From DATGLW01 sp035293965 (GTDB taxonomy: Bacteria > Actinomycetota > Acidimicrobiia > Acidimicrobiales > RAAP-2), in NCBI GenBank assembly GCA_035293965.1, contig DATGLW010000102.1:1-47397 (forward strand): 47,397 nucleotides of DNA. Reading direction: 5' to 3'. The translations under genes and the position numbers were made by a program. Shown piece after piece: positions 1 through 8,119 of the stretch. The notes below the pieces were generated by a model. It had not been told where the DNA came from. It searched no databases and worked only from the letters and a program-made list of their open reading frames with translations. Every line of letters begins with the position of its first letter. Position 1 is the stretch's first letter.

Positions 1-426
<426 letters not shown>

Positions 427-763
427 GGTCTCGAGGTCGGGCCCGAAGGGCCCTTGCTCACGACCAGAGAGCCAGCCGGGTTGACTCGCCCCGGCTGGCC
501 GGCGGGCATGTGACCCCAGGGGGCCGCAGACCCGCCGTTGCATCCGTGTACATCCGGATTTGACGTTCGGCTCGGCGGGCATGCGCCCGCCAGCCGCCCG
601 CACTGGCTTTTGGCTCTCGCTCTTCCGTTTTCAAGGAACGACCCGGGCACGCACCGTCGGGCGTTGGTGCCGGTAGCACCGCGGGCCGACGTGGAGGGCA
701 GCCCTCCGTTCGACCAGCGGCCCGCTGCACAGTACAGCCTCTCGGCTCACCCCCTGCAGCGGG
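427..763 (-). other. rRNA precursor leader with hairpins
   Basis: This is the stretch between the predicted rRNA transcription start (about 763) and the 16S 5' end. It holds no credible gene; the open frames here are GC-driven. Two perfect inverted repeats are visible: 471-480 with 490-499 (10-bp stem, 9-nt loop) and GGGCCC-GAA-GGGCCC at 439-453. They probably form part of the pre-16S processing structure. A boxA-like element at 627-640 is listed separately. Confidence 0.7.
627..640 (-). promoter_or_regulatory. boxA-like rRNA antitermination element
   Basis: The minus strand reads CGTTCCTTGAAAAC, close to the Gram-positive rRNA leader boxA (TGCTCTTTGA followed by AAAAC). It sits between the promoter and 16S, where boxA is expected. 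NusB, which binds boxA with S10, is encoded in this window at 38766-39173. The assignment rests on sequence similarity and position only. Confidence 0.65.
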
Positions 764-769
764 AGACCC

Positions 770-797
770 ATGATAGCAGATGTCGGCGAGCCATCAA
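770..797 (-). promoter_or_regulatory. rRNA operon promoter
   Basis: The minus strand has -35 TTGATG (797-792), a 16-bp spacer and -10 TATCAT (775-770). The -10 is preceded by TGC, an extended -10. It is followed by a GC-rich discriminator (GGGTCTCC), typical of stringently controlled rRNA promoters. Predicted start is near 763, giving a leader of about 340 nt before 16S. A weaker TACTGT at 734-729 could be a second promoter, but I see no matching -35. Confidence 0.75.
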
Positions 798-802
798 CGC
801 CC

Positions 803-835
803 GGCCGCCACATGAGACCGGCGTGCCGGGCGGCC
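803..835 (-). terminator. Possible terminator hairpin after the arginine operon
   Basis: GGCCGCC (803-809) and GGCGGCC (829-835) form a perfect 7-bp stem. The loop contains a smaller CGGC/GCCG stem. It lies 34 nt past the end of the glycosylase gene and just upstream of the rRNA promoter -35. There is no T-run, so intrinsic termination is uncertain; U-less hairpins are described in actinobacteria. Confidence 0.3.
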
Positions 836-868
836 CCCTCCGGCCGTCGACCTCCGACGCGATCGTCC

Positions 869-1606
869 TCACCCTCCGGCGCCGGTCGGCGTCCTGCGCC
901 TCCCCTTGGCTCGCTCCGAGGCGGCCGGCGGGCGCGTGCGCGAGACGTGCTCGTCGCCGTCCACCCACCATCGCAGAGGCAGATCGGCGGCAGCGGCCAC
1001 ACCGATCCGAGGTCCACAGCGGGGCCGAGCGGGCGGCGGGGTGCCGTCGTCCGCCAGCCATACCTGGCGATCGCCGGTGACGAGGTCGGCCCCGTCGAGG
1101 TCCCGCGTGATGCCGAACGCCTGGCACAGCTTGGCCGGCCCGTTGCACAGGTCGCGGGCCGTGCGCGCCGCCGGGCGCGCCACCTGCATCTCGGCCAGGC
1201 CCGCCACCGGGCGGGCGGCCCGCAGCAGGACGGCACGCGCCGCCCCGTCGGCGCCGCACACCACGTTGGCACACCAGTGCATGCCGTAGGTGAAGTAGAC
1301 GTACAGCAACCCCGGCCGCCCGAACATCGTCCGGTTCCGGTCCGTCGGCCCGCGGTAGGCGTGCGACGCGGGATCCTCTGCGCCCCGGTACCCCTCCACC
1401 TCGACGATCCGGGCCGCACGAGCGCCCCGGACGAGCAGCTTGTTGAGGAGCCACGGCCCGACCTCGGCCACGTCGTCCGCCAGGTCCGCGCGTACGATGC
1501 CGGCCCAGCCGCTCGCGACCGGCATCGGCACGGCGCCCGGCACCGGCACGGCTGCGGCGGCAGCGCCTGCTTCCCCCGTGCCCGAGCCGGCGCTCGAAGG
1601 CGTCAC
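869..1606 (-). CDS. mpg: 3-methyladenine DNA glycosylase (AAG/MPG family)
   Basis: This 245-residue protein belongs to the alkyladenine DNA glycosylase fold family, which removes alkylated purines to start base-excision repair. After an Ala-rich N-terminus of about 35 residues come the family landmarks: L-V-R-G, then VEVEGYRG...DPASHAYRG, holding the probable catalytic Glu. Next is YVYFTYGMHWCANVV, and then the LCNGPAKLCQAFGI region. The GTG start at 1606 overlaps the argH stop in a GTGA junction, so the gene is probably the last of the arginine operon. A glycosylase gene after argH recurs in actinobacteria; a functional link to arginine is not implied. Confidence 0.9.
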   Translation of the reverse strand: MTPSSAGSGTGEAGAAAAAVPVPGAVPMPVASGWAGIVRADLADDVAEVGPWLLNKLLVRGARAARIVEVEGYRGAEDPASHAYRGPTDRNRTMFGRPGLLYVYFTYGMHWCANVVCGADGAARAVLLRAARPVAGLAEMQVARPAARTARDLCNGPAKLCQAFGITRDLDGADLVTGDRQVWLADDGTPPPARPRCGPRIGVAAAADLPLRWWVDGDEHVSRTRPPAASERAKGRRRTPTGAGG

Positions 1607-3018
1607 TCGCCCGGCGGCCGCCCGAGCCTGGCCCCCGGAGCCAGCCCCAGGCGGGAACGGTCCACGCCGAGACGCCGGCCGAACCGCTCGAGCTGCTCAG
1701 CCACCGAAGCCGGGCCGGCGCCCCCCGGCGTCGTGCGCCTCGTGACCGCCACCCCGGGCTCCAGGAGCGCCGCCCCCTCATCGCCGAGATCGGGGTGCGC
1801 CTGCACCAGCTCCACCAGAGGCACGTGCCGCTCGAGCGAGTCGCGCACCAGCCCGGCTACGAGGGTGTGGGCCTGGCGGAACGGCATGCCTCGCTCGACG
1901 AGGAGCTCGGCCAGGTCGACGGCGGCCGCCGCCGGCCCGTCGGCCGCCACCTGCATCCGCTCGTGCTGCCAGGTCGCGGTGGCATAGAGGCCCCGCAGCG
2001 CGCGCAGCGTCCGGCGGACCTGGCTGACCGCGTCGAAGAGCGGTTCCTTGTCCTCCTGGAGGTCGCGGTTGTAGGCGAGCGGCAGCCCCTTGAGCACGAC
2101 CAGCAGGCCCGTGAGGTGCCCGATCAACCGGCCGGCCTTGCCCCGTGCCAGCTCGGCCACGTCAGGGTTCTTCTTCTGGGGGAGCATGGAGCTGCCCGTG
2201 GCGTAGCGGTCGTCGAGCACGCAGAATCCGAACTCGTCGCTCGACCACAGCACCACCTCCTCTCCCATGCGGGACAGGTGCACGGCGAGGAGCGCCACGT
2301 CGAAGAGCGCCTCGGCCACGAAGTCGCGGTCGGACACCGCGTCGAGCGAGTTCTCGAACCGGCTGGTGAAGCCCAGCTCCTCGGCGACGAAGTCGGGGTC
2401 CAGCGGCAGCGAGGAGCCGGCCAAGGCACCCGCGCCGAGCGGCGACACGTTGAGGCGCTCGACCGTGCCGACCAGACGGTCGACGTCACGCGACAAGGCC
2501 CAGCCGTGCGCGAGGAGGTGGTGGGCGAGCAGGACCGGCTGCGCCCGCTGCAGATGGGTGTAGCCCGGGAGGTAGGCGTCTCCTGCGTCGAGCGCCCGCT
2601 GTGCCAGCACCTCCTGGAGCGACACCACCTCGGCCGCCACGGCCACCAGCTCGCGCCGGCACCACAGGCGCAGGTCCGTCACCACCTGGTCGTTCCGGCT
2701 CCGCCCGGTGTGCAGCTTGGCACCCACGTCGCCGACCAGCTCGGTGACGCGGCGCTCGACCGCCGTGTGCACGTCCTCGTCGCCGGGGAGGAAGCGGAAG
2801 CTCCCCGAGGCGAGCTCGCCCTCGACGCGATCGAGCGCGCCGAGCAACGTCGCAACCTCGTCGCCCGGGAGGACGCCGGCCCTGCCCAGGCCCTTGACGT
2901 GGGCCCGCGAGCCCGCGATGTCGTCCAGCGCGAGGTGCCGATCGACGTCCACGCTCACCGACAGCTCGGCCACCTCGGGGGCCATGTCCTCGCCCAGGCG
3001 CCCCTGCCAGAGGGTCAC
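1603..3018 (-). CDS. argH: Argininosuccinate lyase
   Basis: Splits argininosuccinate to arginine and fumarate, the last step of arginine synthesis. The 471-residue protein belongs to the fumarase/aspartase superfamily. It starts TLWQGRLGEDM, has the TGRSRNDQV substrate-binding motif, YTHLQRAQP, and the mobile signature loop GSSMLPQKKNPDVAEL with its catalytic Ser. The GTG at 3018 is chosen because it overlaps the argG stop (GTGA) and fits the usual N-terminus; an 18-residue upstream extension is open but unlike the family. Its own stop overlaps the mpg start in the same way. Confidence 0.95.
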   Translation of the reverse strand: MTLWQGRLGEDMAPEVAELSVSVDVDRHLALDDIAGSRAHVKGLGRAGVLPGDEVATLLGALDRVEGELASGSFRFLPGDEDVHTAVERRVTELVGDVGAKLHTGRSRNDQVVTDLRLWCRRELVAVAAEVVSLQEVLAQRALDAGDAYLPGYTHLQRAQPVLLAHHLLAHGWALSRDVDRLVGTVERLNVSPLGAGALAGSSLPLDPDFVAEELGFTSRFENSLDAVSDRDFVAEALFDVALLAVHLSRMGEEVVLWSSDEFGFCVLDDRYATGSSMLPQKKNPDVAELARGKAGRLIGHLTGLLVVLKGLPLAYNRDLQEDKEPLFDAVSQVRRTLRALRGLYATATWQHERMQVAADGPAAAAVDLAELLVERGMPFRQAHTLVAGLVRDSLERHVPLVELVQAHPDLGDEGAALLEPGVAVTRRTTPGGAGPASVAEQLERFGRRLGVDRSRLGLAPGARLGRPPGE

Positions 3019-4250
3019 CGATCCTCGCCCCCCGGCTCCGCGGGCCCGGCCCCGCCTTGGCGGGCCGCCCACGTCGCGACGCCCAGCCCCCAGAGGCGCA
3101 CGAACCCCTCGGCGTCGGCGTGGCGGAACGTGTCGGTGCGGTCATAGGTTGCCAGTCCCCGGTCGTAGAGGGACACCGGGCTGCGACGTCCCTCCACGTG
3201 GCCTGCTCCCGGCGGGTCGAAGCGGAGGCGAACCTCGCCGGTCACGTGACGCTGCGACTCGCGCACGAAGGCGTCGAGCGCCTGCTTGAGCGGGGAGAAC
3301 CACATGCCGTCGTACACCAGCTCCGCCCACCGGGGCTCAAGGCGGGCCTTCTCGTGGTGGAGGTCCCGCTCCAAGGTGAGGTCCTCGAGGTCGGCGTGGG
3401 CCATGAGGAGGGCCAGAGCCGCCGGGCACTCGTAGACCTCCCGGCTCTTGATCCCCACCCGGCGGTTCTCCACCATGTCGAGCCGCCCGAACCCCGTCGA
3501 CCCGGCGCGGGCCCCCACCGCCGCGATGACCTCGGCCACTGCCGCCCGGTGCCCGTCGACCGACACCGGCACCCCGGCCTCGAAGCCGACGACCAGCTCG
3601 ACCGGCTCCGTCGCGGTGACCCGCGTGAGCGTGTAGGCGTCCTCGGGGGCCGTGGCCCAGGGGTCCTCGATCTCGCCGCACTCGATGGCCTTGCCCCAGA
3701 GGTTCTCGTCGATCGAGTACGGCTTCTCCTTGGTGGCCGCCACCGGGATATCCCAGCGGGCAGCCAGCTCGACGCACTGCTCGCGGCTCAAGCCCCAGAC
3801 CCGTGCCGGCGCGAGCACCTCGAGGTCAGGGGCGAGCGAGCGGATCCCGACCTCGAAACGGACCTGATCGTTGCCCTTGCCCGTGCAGCCATGGGCAACG
3901 GCCCCGGCGCCGTGGGCGCGAGCCGCGCGGACGAGGTGGCGGACGATCACCGGCCGCGACAGGGCCGAGACGAGCGGGTACTTGCCCTCGTAGCGGGCGT
4001 TGGCCTGGAGGGCCGGCACGCAGAACTCCTCGGCCATCTCGCGCCGCGCGTCCACGACGACGGCCTCGACCGCGCCCGCCGCCAGGGCCCGGTGACGGAT
4101 CGCGTCCCAGTCCTCGGACCCGGGACCACTCTGCTGGCCGACGTCCACGGCCACCGCGATGACCTCGGCGCCGGCATGCTCCTCGAGCCAGCGCACCGCC
4201 ACCGACGTGTCGAGGCCTCCGCTGTACGCCAGCACCACGCGCCTGGGCAT
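3015..4250 (-). CDS. argG: Argininosuccinate synthase
   Basis: Joins citrulline and aspartate with ATP to form argininosuccinate. The 411-residue protein shows the PP-loop VVLAYSGGLDTSVAV at the N-terminus, the HGCTGKGNDQVRFE motif near residue 115-130, and SIDENLWGKAIECG near 190. The ATG at 4250 has a clear Shine-Dalgarno sequence (GAGGAAGGAACG). It is separated from argR by 128 nt, the only sizeable gap in the arginine operon; this gap holds an exact 11-bp tandem duplication (4280-4301) but no convincing promoter. Confidence 0.97.
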   Translation of the reverse strand: MPRRVVLAYSGGLDTSVAVRWLEEHAGAEVIAVAVDVGQQSGPGSEDWDAIRHRALAAGAVEAVVVDARREMAEEFCVPALQANARYEGKYPLVSALSRPVIVRHLVRAARAHGAGAVAHGCTGKGNDQVRFEVGIRSLAPDLEVLAPARVWGLSREQCVELAARWDIPVAATKEKPYSIDENLWGKAIECGEIEDPWATAPEDAYTLTRVTATEPVELVVGFEAGVPVSVDGHRAAVAEVIAAVGARAGSTGFGRLDMVENRRVGIKSREVYECPAALALLMAHADLEDLTLERDLHHEKARLEPRWAELVYDGMWFSPLKQALDAFVRESQRHVTGEVRLRFDPPGAGHVEGRRSPVSLYDRGLATYDRTDTFRHADAEGFVRLWGLGVATWAARQGGAGPAEPGGEDR

Positions 4251-4279
4251 CGTCGTTCCTTCCTCGGTTCTGCGATCTC

Positions 4280-4301
4280 GTGCGCCGGCGGTGCGCCGGC
4301 G
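4280..4301. repeat. 11-bp tandem duplication in the argR-argG gap
   Basis: GTGCGCCGGCG occurs twice, back to back, at 4280-4290 and 4291-4301. It lies in the 128-nt space between argR and argG. With nearby GGGCCGCC it could fold in RNA. No function is evident. Confidence 0.8.
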
Positions 4302-4378
4302 GCCCGTTCAGGACGCCGCCCCTCGGGGTGCGCCACCTCCACCGGGAGCGGCCGGTCCTCAACCGGCGGGCCAGCCGA

Positions 4379-4858
4379 TCACGTCGGCTCCCGCAGGCCG
4401 GCCAGCGCGGCGAGGCCGCCGGCCACCTCGCCTCCCCCTTGGCGCTCGTCCACCACCACGAGCACCGTGTCGTCGCCGGCGACGGTGCCGAGCACGCCCT
4501 CGAGCCCGCTCCGGTCGAGCGCCGAGCCTACGACATGGGCCGACCCCGGGGGAGTGCGGAGCACCACGAGGTTCCCCGAATGGGCGACCTCGACCACCCA
4601 CTCCCCGAGCACCCGGCGGAGATGGTCCTCCGGCGCGACCTGCTGGGCCGGCAGCTCGGGCAGGACATAGGCTGCCTGGCCCCCGGGCAGCCGGACCTTG
4701 ACGGCGCCGAGGTCCTCGAGGTCGCGCGACACCGTCGCCTGCGTGGCGTCGATGCCGTCCGCAGCGAGCAGCGCCACCAGCTGGGCCTGGTTGGTCACCA
4801 CCTGGGACTCGAGGAGCCCCGCGATCCGGTGCTGCCGCTGGTGCTTCGCCACCCTCAC
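4379..4858 (-). CDS. argR: Arginine repressor ArgR
   Basis: Hexameric arginine-dependent DNA-binding regulator. The 159-residue product has the N-terminal winged helix (HQRQHRIAGLLES, then DATQATVSRDLEDL with the SR recognition motif, residues about 5-55). The C-terminal oligomerisation and arginine-binding domain carries GTVAGDDTVLVVV. The start is taken as GTG 4858, overlapping the argF stop in GTGA; a second GTG two codons later (4852) is possible. Lying inside the operon it presumably controls, it is likely autoregulated through the ARG-box-like site at the argC promoter (10320-10334). Confidence 0.93.
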   Translation of the reverse strand: MRVAKHQRQHRIAGLLESQVVTNQAQLVALLAADGIDATQATVSRDLEDLGAVKVRLPGGQAAYVLPELPAQQVAPEDHLRRVLGEWVVEVAHSGNLVVLRTPPGSAHVVGSALDRSGLEGVLGTVAGDDTVLVVVDERQGGGEVAGGLAALAGLREPT

Positions 4859-5883
4859 CGCGGGCCCTCCCCCGGCTTGCCGGATCCCGGCGGGCGCGCC
4901 ACCGTGACCGCCCGGGTGCCCGGGTCCGCCTGGCGCTCGTGGGAGACGAGCCACCACAGCAGCCCGCGCATCGTCGGGAGCCGGTTGGCCGCCTGCCGCC
5001 ACACGACGCTCTGCGGGCCGTCGATCACGTCGGCTGCGATCTCCTCGCCGCGATGCGCCGGCAGGCAGTGCAGCACCGCAGCTCCGGGGGCTGCCACCTC
5101 GAGCAGCGCCCGGTCCACCTGGAACCCCGCGAAGTCGCGGCGGCGGCGTTCGGCGTCGCCCTCCTGGCCCATGGACGTCCACACGTCCGTGTACAAAGCC
5201 TCCGCGCGCTCCGCGGCCGCCCGGGGCTCCTCGGTGACCGTGAGCGAGCCCCCGCGACCGGCGGCGGCGGCCACCTGCGCCACGGCGGCCACGTCCTCGG
5301 GTGAGAGCCCGTAGCCCGGTGGTGACGCCACCCTGACCTCCATCCCCACCGTCACCGCCGCCTTGGCGAGCGACCGGCACACGTTGTTGGCGTCGCCCAC
5401 GTAGGCGATGGACCTGCCGGCCAGGGACCACGTGGTCGTGGCGCCGGGTGCCAGCGTCTGGTAGAGGGTGAGCAGGTCGGCGAGAGCCTGGCAGGGATGG
5501 GCACGATCCGAGAGCAGGTTCACGACCGGCACCTCGACCCCGGCGTCGTCGAGCGCGGCCGCCATCTTGGCCAGGACGCCGTGGTCGTTCACGCGGGCGC
5601 ACAGCACCCGGTGGAAGCCCGCCATGGTTCGGGCCACGTCCTCGACCGACTCTCGGCTCCCGAGGCCCACCTCGGACCCGTGGACGTACACGGCGTGGCC
5701 GCCCAGCTGGAAGGCTGCCAGCTCGGTCGACGCCCGGGTGCGGAGCGACGGCTTCTCGAAGACCATCGCCACCCCCTGGCCGGACAGCACGGCCGGCGCC
5801 GGCCACCGCTCCGCCCGCAGCAGCACCTCGTCGAGCTCGCCGGCGGACAGGTCGTCGACGTCGAGGACGTGGCGGGCAGTCAC
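4855..5883 (-). CDS. argF: Ornithine carbamoyltransferase
   Basis: Makes citrulline from ornithine and carbamoyl phosphate. The 342-residue protein shows the carbamoyl-phosphate motif as FEKPSLRTR (SLRTR where most family members have STRTR). It also has the HPCQAL motif, the ornithine-loop region with YTDVWTSMGQE, and HCLPAHRGEEI. These distinguish it from the aspartate enzyme encoded at 37107-38105, which has ESTRTR. GTG start at 5883 overlaps the argD stop (GTGA). The carbamoyl phosphate comes from CarAB, encoded at 31258-35753. A basic tail of about 20 residues follows the conserved core. Confidence 0.95.
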   Translation of the reverse strand: MTARHVLDVDDLSAGELDEVLLRAERWPAPAVLSGQGVAMVFEKPSLRTRASTELAAFQLGGHAVYVHGSEVGLGSRESVEDVARTMAGFHRVLCARVNDHGVLAKMAAALDDAGVEVPVVNLLSDRAHPCQALADLLTLYQTLAPGATTTWSLAGRSIAYVGDANNVCRSLAKAAVTVGMEVRVASPPGYGLSPEDVAAVAQVAAAAGRGGSLTVTEEPRAAAERAEALYTDVWTSMGQEGDAERRRRDFAGFQVDRALLEVAAPGAAVLHCLPAHRGEEIAADVIDGPQSVVWRQAANRLPTMRGLLWWLVSHERQADPGTRAVTVARPPGSGKPGEGPR

Positions 5884-7082
5884 CTGGCCCCCTCCATCGG
5901 GGCAGCGAGCACGGAGGCGAGGATCTCAAGCGCCTCGTCGATCTCGCCGTCGCGCACGAGCAGGGGCGGCGCGAGCCGCAGGGCGTCGGGTCGCACCGGG
6001 TTGACGAGCAGCCCGGCGGCCAGCGCGGCGGCGGCCCGCTCCTTGGCAATCGGCTCCGCCAGGACCGCGGCCAGCAGCAGGCCGCGTCCCCGGACGGACG
6101 CGACCCCCGGCAGCCCAGCCAGCCCCTCGGCGAGCCGCGCCCCCGCACGCCGGGCTCGCGCGGGCACGTCCTCGGCCTCCATCACCTCGAGGGTCGCCCG
6201 GACGGCTGCCATCGCCAGCGGCTGGCCGCCGAAGGTGGACCCGTGGTCGCCGGGCGAGAAGGCCGCCGCCACCTCCGCCCGCGCCCAGCACGCGCCGACG
6301 GGCATGCCGTTGCCGAGGGCCTTGGCCATCGTGACGACGTCGGGCGACGAACCCTGGGACCCCAACGCGGACTGGAAGGCGAACCAGTGGCCGGTCCGCC
6401 CGAAGCCGGTCTGGACCTCGTCGAGCACCAGCAGCACGCCGCGGCCGGCGCAGAGGGCCGCCACCCCGGCGAGGTAGCCCTCCGAGGGCGGCACGACGCC
6501 CCCCTCGCCGAGCATGGGCTCAAGCAGGACCGCTCCCACCCTGCTCGGGTCGACCGCTCGGTCCATCGCCGCCAGGTCGTCGTAGGGCACGTGGACGAAC
6601 CCCGCCGGCAGCGGCTCGAAGCCGGCCTGCTTGTCGGGCTGGCCGGTGGCGGTCAGGGTAGCCAGGGTCCGTCCGTGGAACGCACCGTTCGTCGACACCA
6701 CCACGTGGCGACCGGGGCCGGCCCAGCGGCGGGCGAGCTTGAGCGCGCACTCGTTGGCCTCGGCCCCCGAGTTGGCGAAGAAGACCTGGCCGCCCGCCTG
6801 GCGGTCGCCCCCGCCGATCAGCCGGTCGATCGTGAGGGCGACCTGCGGGGCGAGCTCGTTGCCGTAGAGGTTCGACACGTGCCAGAGCGTCCGAGCCTGC
6901 TCGGCCACGGCGGCCGCCACCGCCGGGTGCGCGTGCCCGAGGGAGGTGACGGCCAGGCCGCCGACGAAGTCGAGGTAGCGGCGGCCTGCGTCGTCGTAGA
7001 GGACGGTCCCCTCCCCAGCCACGAAGGTCACCGGCGGGGCGGCGTACGTGGGCATCAGTGCCCGGCGATCGGGGGGGCTCAC
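5880..7082 (-). CDS. argD: Acetylornithine aminotransferase
   Basis: PLP-dependent class III aminotransferase converting N-acetylglutamate semialdehyde to N-acetylornithine. The 400-residue protein has YLDFVGGLAVTSLGHAHP, the NSGAEANECALKLAR phosphate-binding region, GAFHGRT, LVLDEVQTGFGRTG with the PLP-contacting Asp, and AKALGNGMPVGA with the Schiff-base Lys. The GTG at 7082 is preferred because it overlaps the argB stop (GTGA); an ATG at 7055 is a downstream alternative. The longer open frame upstream overlaps argB and is unlike the family. Confidence 0.95.
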   Translation of the reverse strand: MSPPDRRALMPTYAAPPVTFVAGEGTVLYDDAGRRYLDFVGGLAVTSLGHAHPAVAAAVAEQARTLWHVSNLYGNELAPQVALTIDRLIGGGDRQAGGQVFFANSGAEANECALKLARRWAGPGRHVVVSTNGAFHGRTLATLTATGQPDKQAGFEPLPAGFVHVPYDDLAAMDRAVDPSRVGAVLLEPMLGEGGVVPPSEGYLAGVAALCAGRGVLLVLDEVQTGFGRTGHWFAFQSALGSQGSSPDVVTMAKALGNGMPVGACWARAEVAAAFSPGDHGSTFGGQPLAMAAVRATLEVMEAEDVPARARRAGARLAEGLAGLPGVASVRGRGLLLAAVLAEPIAKERAAAALAAGLLVNPVRPDALRLAPPLLVRDGEIDEALEILASVLAAPMEGAR

Positions 7083-8119
7083 GGCTCCACCATGGTCCCC
7101 ACTCCGCCGTCGGTGAACAACTCGACGAGCAGCGCATGGGGCACCCTGCCATCGAGGATGTGCGCGCGCCGTACCCCGCCGCGCAGGGCGCGCGCGCACG
7201 CCTCGACCTTGGGGACCATCCCGCCCGAGGCCGAGCCTGCACGCACCATCGCCTCGAGGTCGGCCGCGCTTGCCCGCCGCACCAGCGAGCCGGGGTCCGC
7301 GGGGTCGGCCCGCAGCCCCTCGACATCGGTGAGGTAGACGAGCTTCTCGGCCGACAGGGCCTCGGCCAGCGCCCCCGCGACCGTGTCGGCGTTGATGTTG
7401 TAGGCCTGGCCGCCGGCGTCGGCCCCGATCGTGGCCACCACCGGGATCAGCCCCTGGGCCAGGAGGCGTTCGAGGATCGTTGGGTCGACCTCGACTACGT
7501 CACCCACGTACCCGAGCTCGGCCGAGCGCGCGGAGGCCGTGATCAGGTTGGCGTCCTCGCCCGACAGGCCGACGGCCAAGGCGCCGTGGACGTTGACGGC
7601 CGACACGATGTCGCGGTTGACCTTGCCGACCAGGACCATGCGGGCCACGTCGAGCGTGTCGGCGTCGGTGACCCGCAGCCCCCCTCGGAACTCGGCCTCC
7701 TTGCCCAGGCGGCGGAGCATGTCGCCGATCTGGGGGCCGCCGCCGTGGACCACTACGGGCAGCATGCCGACCGAGCGGACCAGCACGACGTCCTCGGCGA
7801 AGGAAGCCAGGGCCTGGTCCTCGGAGCCAGTCCCGCCGAGCGCGTTGCCCCCGTACTTGACCACGATGACCTTGCCCGAGAAGCGACGGATGTAGGGAAG
7901 CGCCTCGACGAGCAGGGAGGCCGCCGACCGCTGGTCGAAGACCGCGGGAGTCGGGGCCGCGGGCGGGCGGGCAGCCGAGGGAGGCGCCGCTGCGGCAGGC
8001 GCCACGTCGGGAGGCGCCGCTGCGGCAGGCGCCATTGCGGGAGGCACCACGTCGGGGGGCGCGGTCGCCGAGGCACCAGCTTGGGGCGCGGGCCCCGGGG
8101 GGGTCGGGGTTCCGTTCAC
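7079..8119 (-). CDS. argB: Acetylglutamate kinase with Ala/Pro-rich N-terminal extension
   Basis: Phosphorylates N-acetylglutamate, usually the arginine-feedback step. The 346-residue protein has a kinase core from about residue 50 with VVKYGGNALGG, VVVHGGGPQIGDML, GLSGEDANLI and YNINADTVAGALAEAL. The first 45 or so residues are an Ala/Pro low-complexity extension made by a 30-bp tandem repeat (7981-8055). The GTG at 8119 overlaps the argJ stop (GTGA); a start nearer the core cannot be excluded, but the overlap matches the operon's pattern. Arginine-sensitive kinases often carry an N-terminal helix, but this extension does not resemble it. Confidence 0.94.
   Translation of the reverse strand: MNGTPTPPGPAPQAGASATAPPDVVPPAMAPAAAAPPDVAPAAAAPPSAARPPAAPTPAVFDQRSAASLLVEALPYIRRFSGKVIVVKYGGNALGGTGSEDQALASFAEDVVLVRSVGMLPVVVHGGGPQIGDMLRRLGKEAEFRGGLRVTDADTLDVARMVLVGKVNRDIVSAVNVHGALAVGLSGEDANLITASARSAELGYVGDVVEVDPTILERLLAQGLIPVVATIGADAGGQAYNINADTVAGALAEALSAEKLVYLTDVEGLRADPADPGSLVRRASAADLEAMVRAGSASGGMVPKVEACARALRGGVRRAHILDGRVPHALLVELFTDGGVGTMVEP
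7981..8055. repeat. 30-bp tandem repeat within argB
   Basis: Two copies of a 30-bp unit lie at 7981-8010 and 8011-8040, differing only near their ends. A 15-bp partial copy follows at 8041-8055. The unit length is a multiple of three, so copy changes would keep the frame. It encodes the Ala/Pro-rich N-terminal extension of ArgB. Confidence 0.85.

Noticed and set aside
427..868. Open frames across the rRNA leader
   Set aside because: They overlap the leader and promoter on both strands, with no domain or ribosome-binding site.
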